Source of the DNA: Candidatus Coatesiibacteriota bacterium
GTDB lineage: Bacteria; Oederibacteriota; CAKKQC01
DNA length: 7,809 bases
NCBI GenBank assembly: GCA_023265785.1
Contig: JAHFSL010000103.1
Coordinates: forward strand, 1-7,809
Direction: 5' to 3'
The notes beneath the pieces are model-generated. The model saw only the letters and a list, made by a program, of their open reading frames with translations, did not search any database and was not told where the DNA came from. Positions 6,063-7,809 of this stretch are shown piece by piece. Numbering within the stretch: position 1 is the stretch's first letter; every line of letters begins with the position of its first letter. A program made the position numbers and the translations under genes.

Positions 6063-7809
6063 TCACACCGGCCGGACGGGGCGCGCCACTCCCAGGAAGG
6101 CCGTAATCCGCTCGTACAGCGGTTCAGCGGCCAGCCCATACCGGTCCTTCAACTGGCGGAGGGATCCGTGCTCGACGAAGGCGTCGGGCAGGCCGGTGGC
6201 CAGGACGGGCGCCGTCAGGCCCTGCGCGGACAACAGTTCCAGCACCGCGCTCCCGAACCCCCCGGCACGGGAATGCTCCTCGAATGTCACGAGCCTGCCG
6301 CAGGAGCGGACCAGTCCCTGGACGAGGGCCTCATCCAGGGGCTTCACGAACCGCGCATCCGCCACGGCGACCGACAGCCCGTGTTCGGCGGCCAGCCGGT
6401 CCGCCACGGCCAGCGCGACGGGCAGTTGCGTGCCGATGGAGAGGAACGCGACGTCGTTTCCCTCCCGAACCATCCGCCCCCGGCCGACGGGGAGGGGTTC
6501 CACCACCGGGTCAATCGCCACGCCCGGCACCTCCCCGCGCGGGAACCGAAGCGTGGAAGGCTGGTTGAGTCGGAGGGCCGTCATCATCATTCGCGCGAGT
6601 TCATTTTCGTCCGCCGGCGCCATGACCACCAGGTTGGGCATGTGGCGCAGGAACGCGAAGTCAAAGACGCCGTGATGCGTCGGGCCGTCCTCGCCCACCA
6701 GCCCCGCCCGGTCAATGCCGATGGCGACCGGCATATTCTGCAGACACACGTCGTGCATCACCTGGTCGTACGCGCGCTGGAGGAAGGTGGAGTACATCGC
6801 CACGAACGGGCGCAGACCGCCCGCGGCGAGCCCCGCGGCGAAGGTGACGGCGTGCTGCTCGGCGATCCCGACGTCGTAGATCCGCCGGGGGTATTTGGCC
6901 TGAAACCGCTTGAGTTTCGTTCCCTCCAGCATGGCCGCCGTCACGGCCACCACCCGTTCGTCCTCGTCCGCCAGCCGGATCAGCGCGTCCGTGAACGCGT
7001 CGGACCAGGACGGCAGTTTGGGCTTCACGGCGAGGATCACGCCGGTGTCGGGATCGAGGCCCGCGGGGGCATAGTAGCCGATGGGGTCCGCCTCCGCGGC
7101 CGCGTACCCCTTGCCCTTGCGGGTCACGACATGCAGGAGAGTCGGCCCCTTGAGGGCCTTCGCCTTGCGCAGGACGTCGGTCATGAGCACCAGGTTGTTG
7201 CCGTCAAAGGGTCCCAGGTACCGCATCCCGAGTTCCTCAAACAACACGCCGGGACCCAGAAAGCCTTTCACCTCCTCCTCGAAATGCTTGGCCACGTGCA
7301 TCATGGGGGGACCCAGCACCTTGAACCGTTCCAGGAAGACCTTGACGCGATCGCGCAGGCGCCCATAAAAGGTGCCCGTCATGATGCGGGTGAGATAGGC
7401 CGACATGGCCCCCACCGTCTTGGAGATCGCCATCTCATTGTCGTTCAGGATGACGATGAGATCGGGCTTGACGTGGCCGATGTGATTCAAGGCCTCCATG
7501 GACATGCCGTTGGGCATGGAGCCGTCCCCCACGACGGCGATCACCTGGTGCGACTCCCCCTTGAGGTCCCGGGCCAGCGCCAGCCCCATCGCCGAGGAGA
7601 GCGCCGTGCCGGCGTGGCCAGTGTGGAACCAGTCATGCGGACTCTCGCTCTGCTTGGGGAATCCCGAGAGGCCCCCCAGCTTGCGGAGCGTGGGAAACTG
7701 GTCGCGCCGGCCGGTGAGCAATTTGTGCGGGTAACACTGATGGCCGACGTCCCACAGGATGCGGTCCCGTGGGCTCTCGAAGACGATATGCATGGCCATG
7801 GTCAGCTCC
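6063..7809 (-). CDS. dxs: 1-deoxy-D-xylulose-5-phosphate synthase, 5' end cut by window
   Basis: DXS condenses pyruvate and glyceraldehyde 3-phosphate to 1-deoxy-D-xylulose 5-phosphate using thiamine diphosphate, the first step of the methylerythritol phosphate isoprenoid pathway; the product also feeds thiamine and pyridoxal synthesis. The frame is open to the window edge. The first visible residues ELTMAMHIVF align with VELTVALHYV of E. coli DXS, so about 57 N-terminal residues are missing and the ATG at 7799 is internal. Numbering from that Met, one sees WDVGHQ (16-21), the thiamine-diphosphate site GDGSMPNG (91-98) with ILNDNEM (117-123), IAEQHAVTFAAG (312-323) with the catalytic glutamate E314 (E. 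coli E370), the DRAGLVGEDGPTH segment (363-375) and the C-terminal domain motif RFVKPLDEAL. All catalytic landmarks in view are intact. The next gene starts 81 nt downstream in the same direction. Confidence 0.97.
   Translation of the reverse strand, partial: ELTMAMHIVFESPRDRILWDVGHQCYPHKLLTGRRDQFPTLRKLGGLSGFPKQSESPHDWFHTGHAGTALSSAMGLALARDLKGESHQVIAVVGDGSMPNGMSMEALNHIGHVKPDLIVILNDNEMAISKTVGAMSAYLTRIMTGTFYGRLRDRVKVFLERFKVLGPPMMHVAKHFEEEVKGFLGPGVLFEELGMRYLGPFDGNNLVLMTDVLRKAKALKGPTLLHVVTRKGKGYAAAEADPIGYYAPAGLDPDTGVILAVKPKLPSWSDAFTDALIRLADEDERVVAVTAAMLEGTKLKRFQAKYPRRIYDVGIAEQHAVTFAAGLAAGGLRPFVAMYSTFLQRAYDQVMHDVCLQNMPVAIGIDRAGLVGEDGPTHHGVFDFAFLRHMPNLVVMAPADENELARMMMTALRLNQPSTLRFPRGEVPGVAIDPVVEPLPVGRGRMVREGNDVAFLSIGTQLPVALAVADRLAAEHGLSVAVADARFVKPLDEALVQGLVRSCGRLVTFEEHSRAGGFGSAVLELLSAQGLTAPVLATGLPDAFVEHGSLRQLKDRYGLAAEPLYERITAFLGVARPVRPV

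Overview
The window is GC-rich DNA carrying six protein-coding genes, all read from the minus strand and packed almost end to end. In transcription order, right to left in window coordinates, they are: dxs (5' end cut by the window), a secreted FecR-domain protein of unknown role, an outer-membrane beta-barrel protein, birA, coaX and dnaX (3' end cut by the window). I see no RNA gene, CRISPR array, insertion sequence or integrase. The only non-coding DNA is 81 nt before the FecR-domain gene, 10 nt before birA and 28 nt before coaX.

The organism is a bacterium with an outer membrane, shown by the beta-barrel protein and by two Sec-type signal peptides. It makes isoprenoids by the methylerythritol phosphate route (dxs) and uses a type III pantothenate kinase. 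The lineage cannot be fixed from this sequence. Long spurious open frames on the plus strand are a by-product of the base composition.

Region by region: 6063-7809 is DXS, well conserved and missing only about 57 N-terminal residues. Positions 5982-6062 are a short leader with nested inverted repeats, including GGAGG and CCTCC segments that could pair. Positions 3969-5981 encode a 670-residue exported protein with a FecR domain, a Gly/Gln-rich then acidic linker, and a large Asp/Gly- and aromatic-rich C-terminal part that ends in cysteine. Positions 2518-3969 encode a 483-residue barrel with an 11-residue-periodic Ala/Thr/Pro/Val linker after its signal peptide and a C-terminal tyrosine. The two genes share one nucleotide (TGATG). 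Positions 1749-2507 (birA), 965-1720 (coaX) and 1-968 (dnaX) are cofactor and replication genes. coaX and dnaX overlap by GTGA.

Four genes (dxs, birA, coaX, dnaX) are ordinary housekeeping functions: isoprenoid precursor synthesis, biotin attachment, coenzyme A synthesis and the DNA clamp loader. The unexplained part is the translationally coupled FecR-domain/beta-barrel pair embedded among them. It looks like a two-component envelope or surface system, and it is not a classical FecI/FecR iron regulator.
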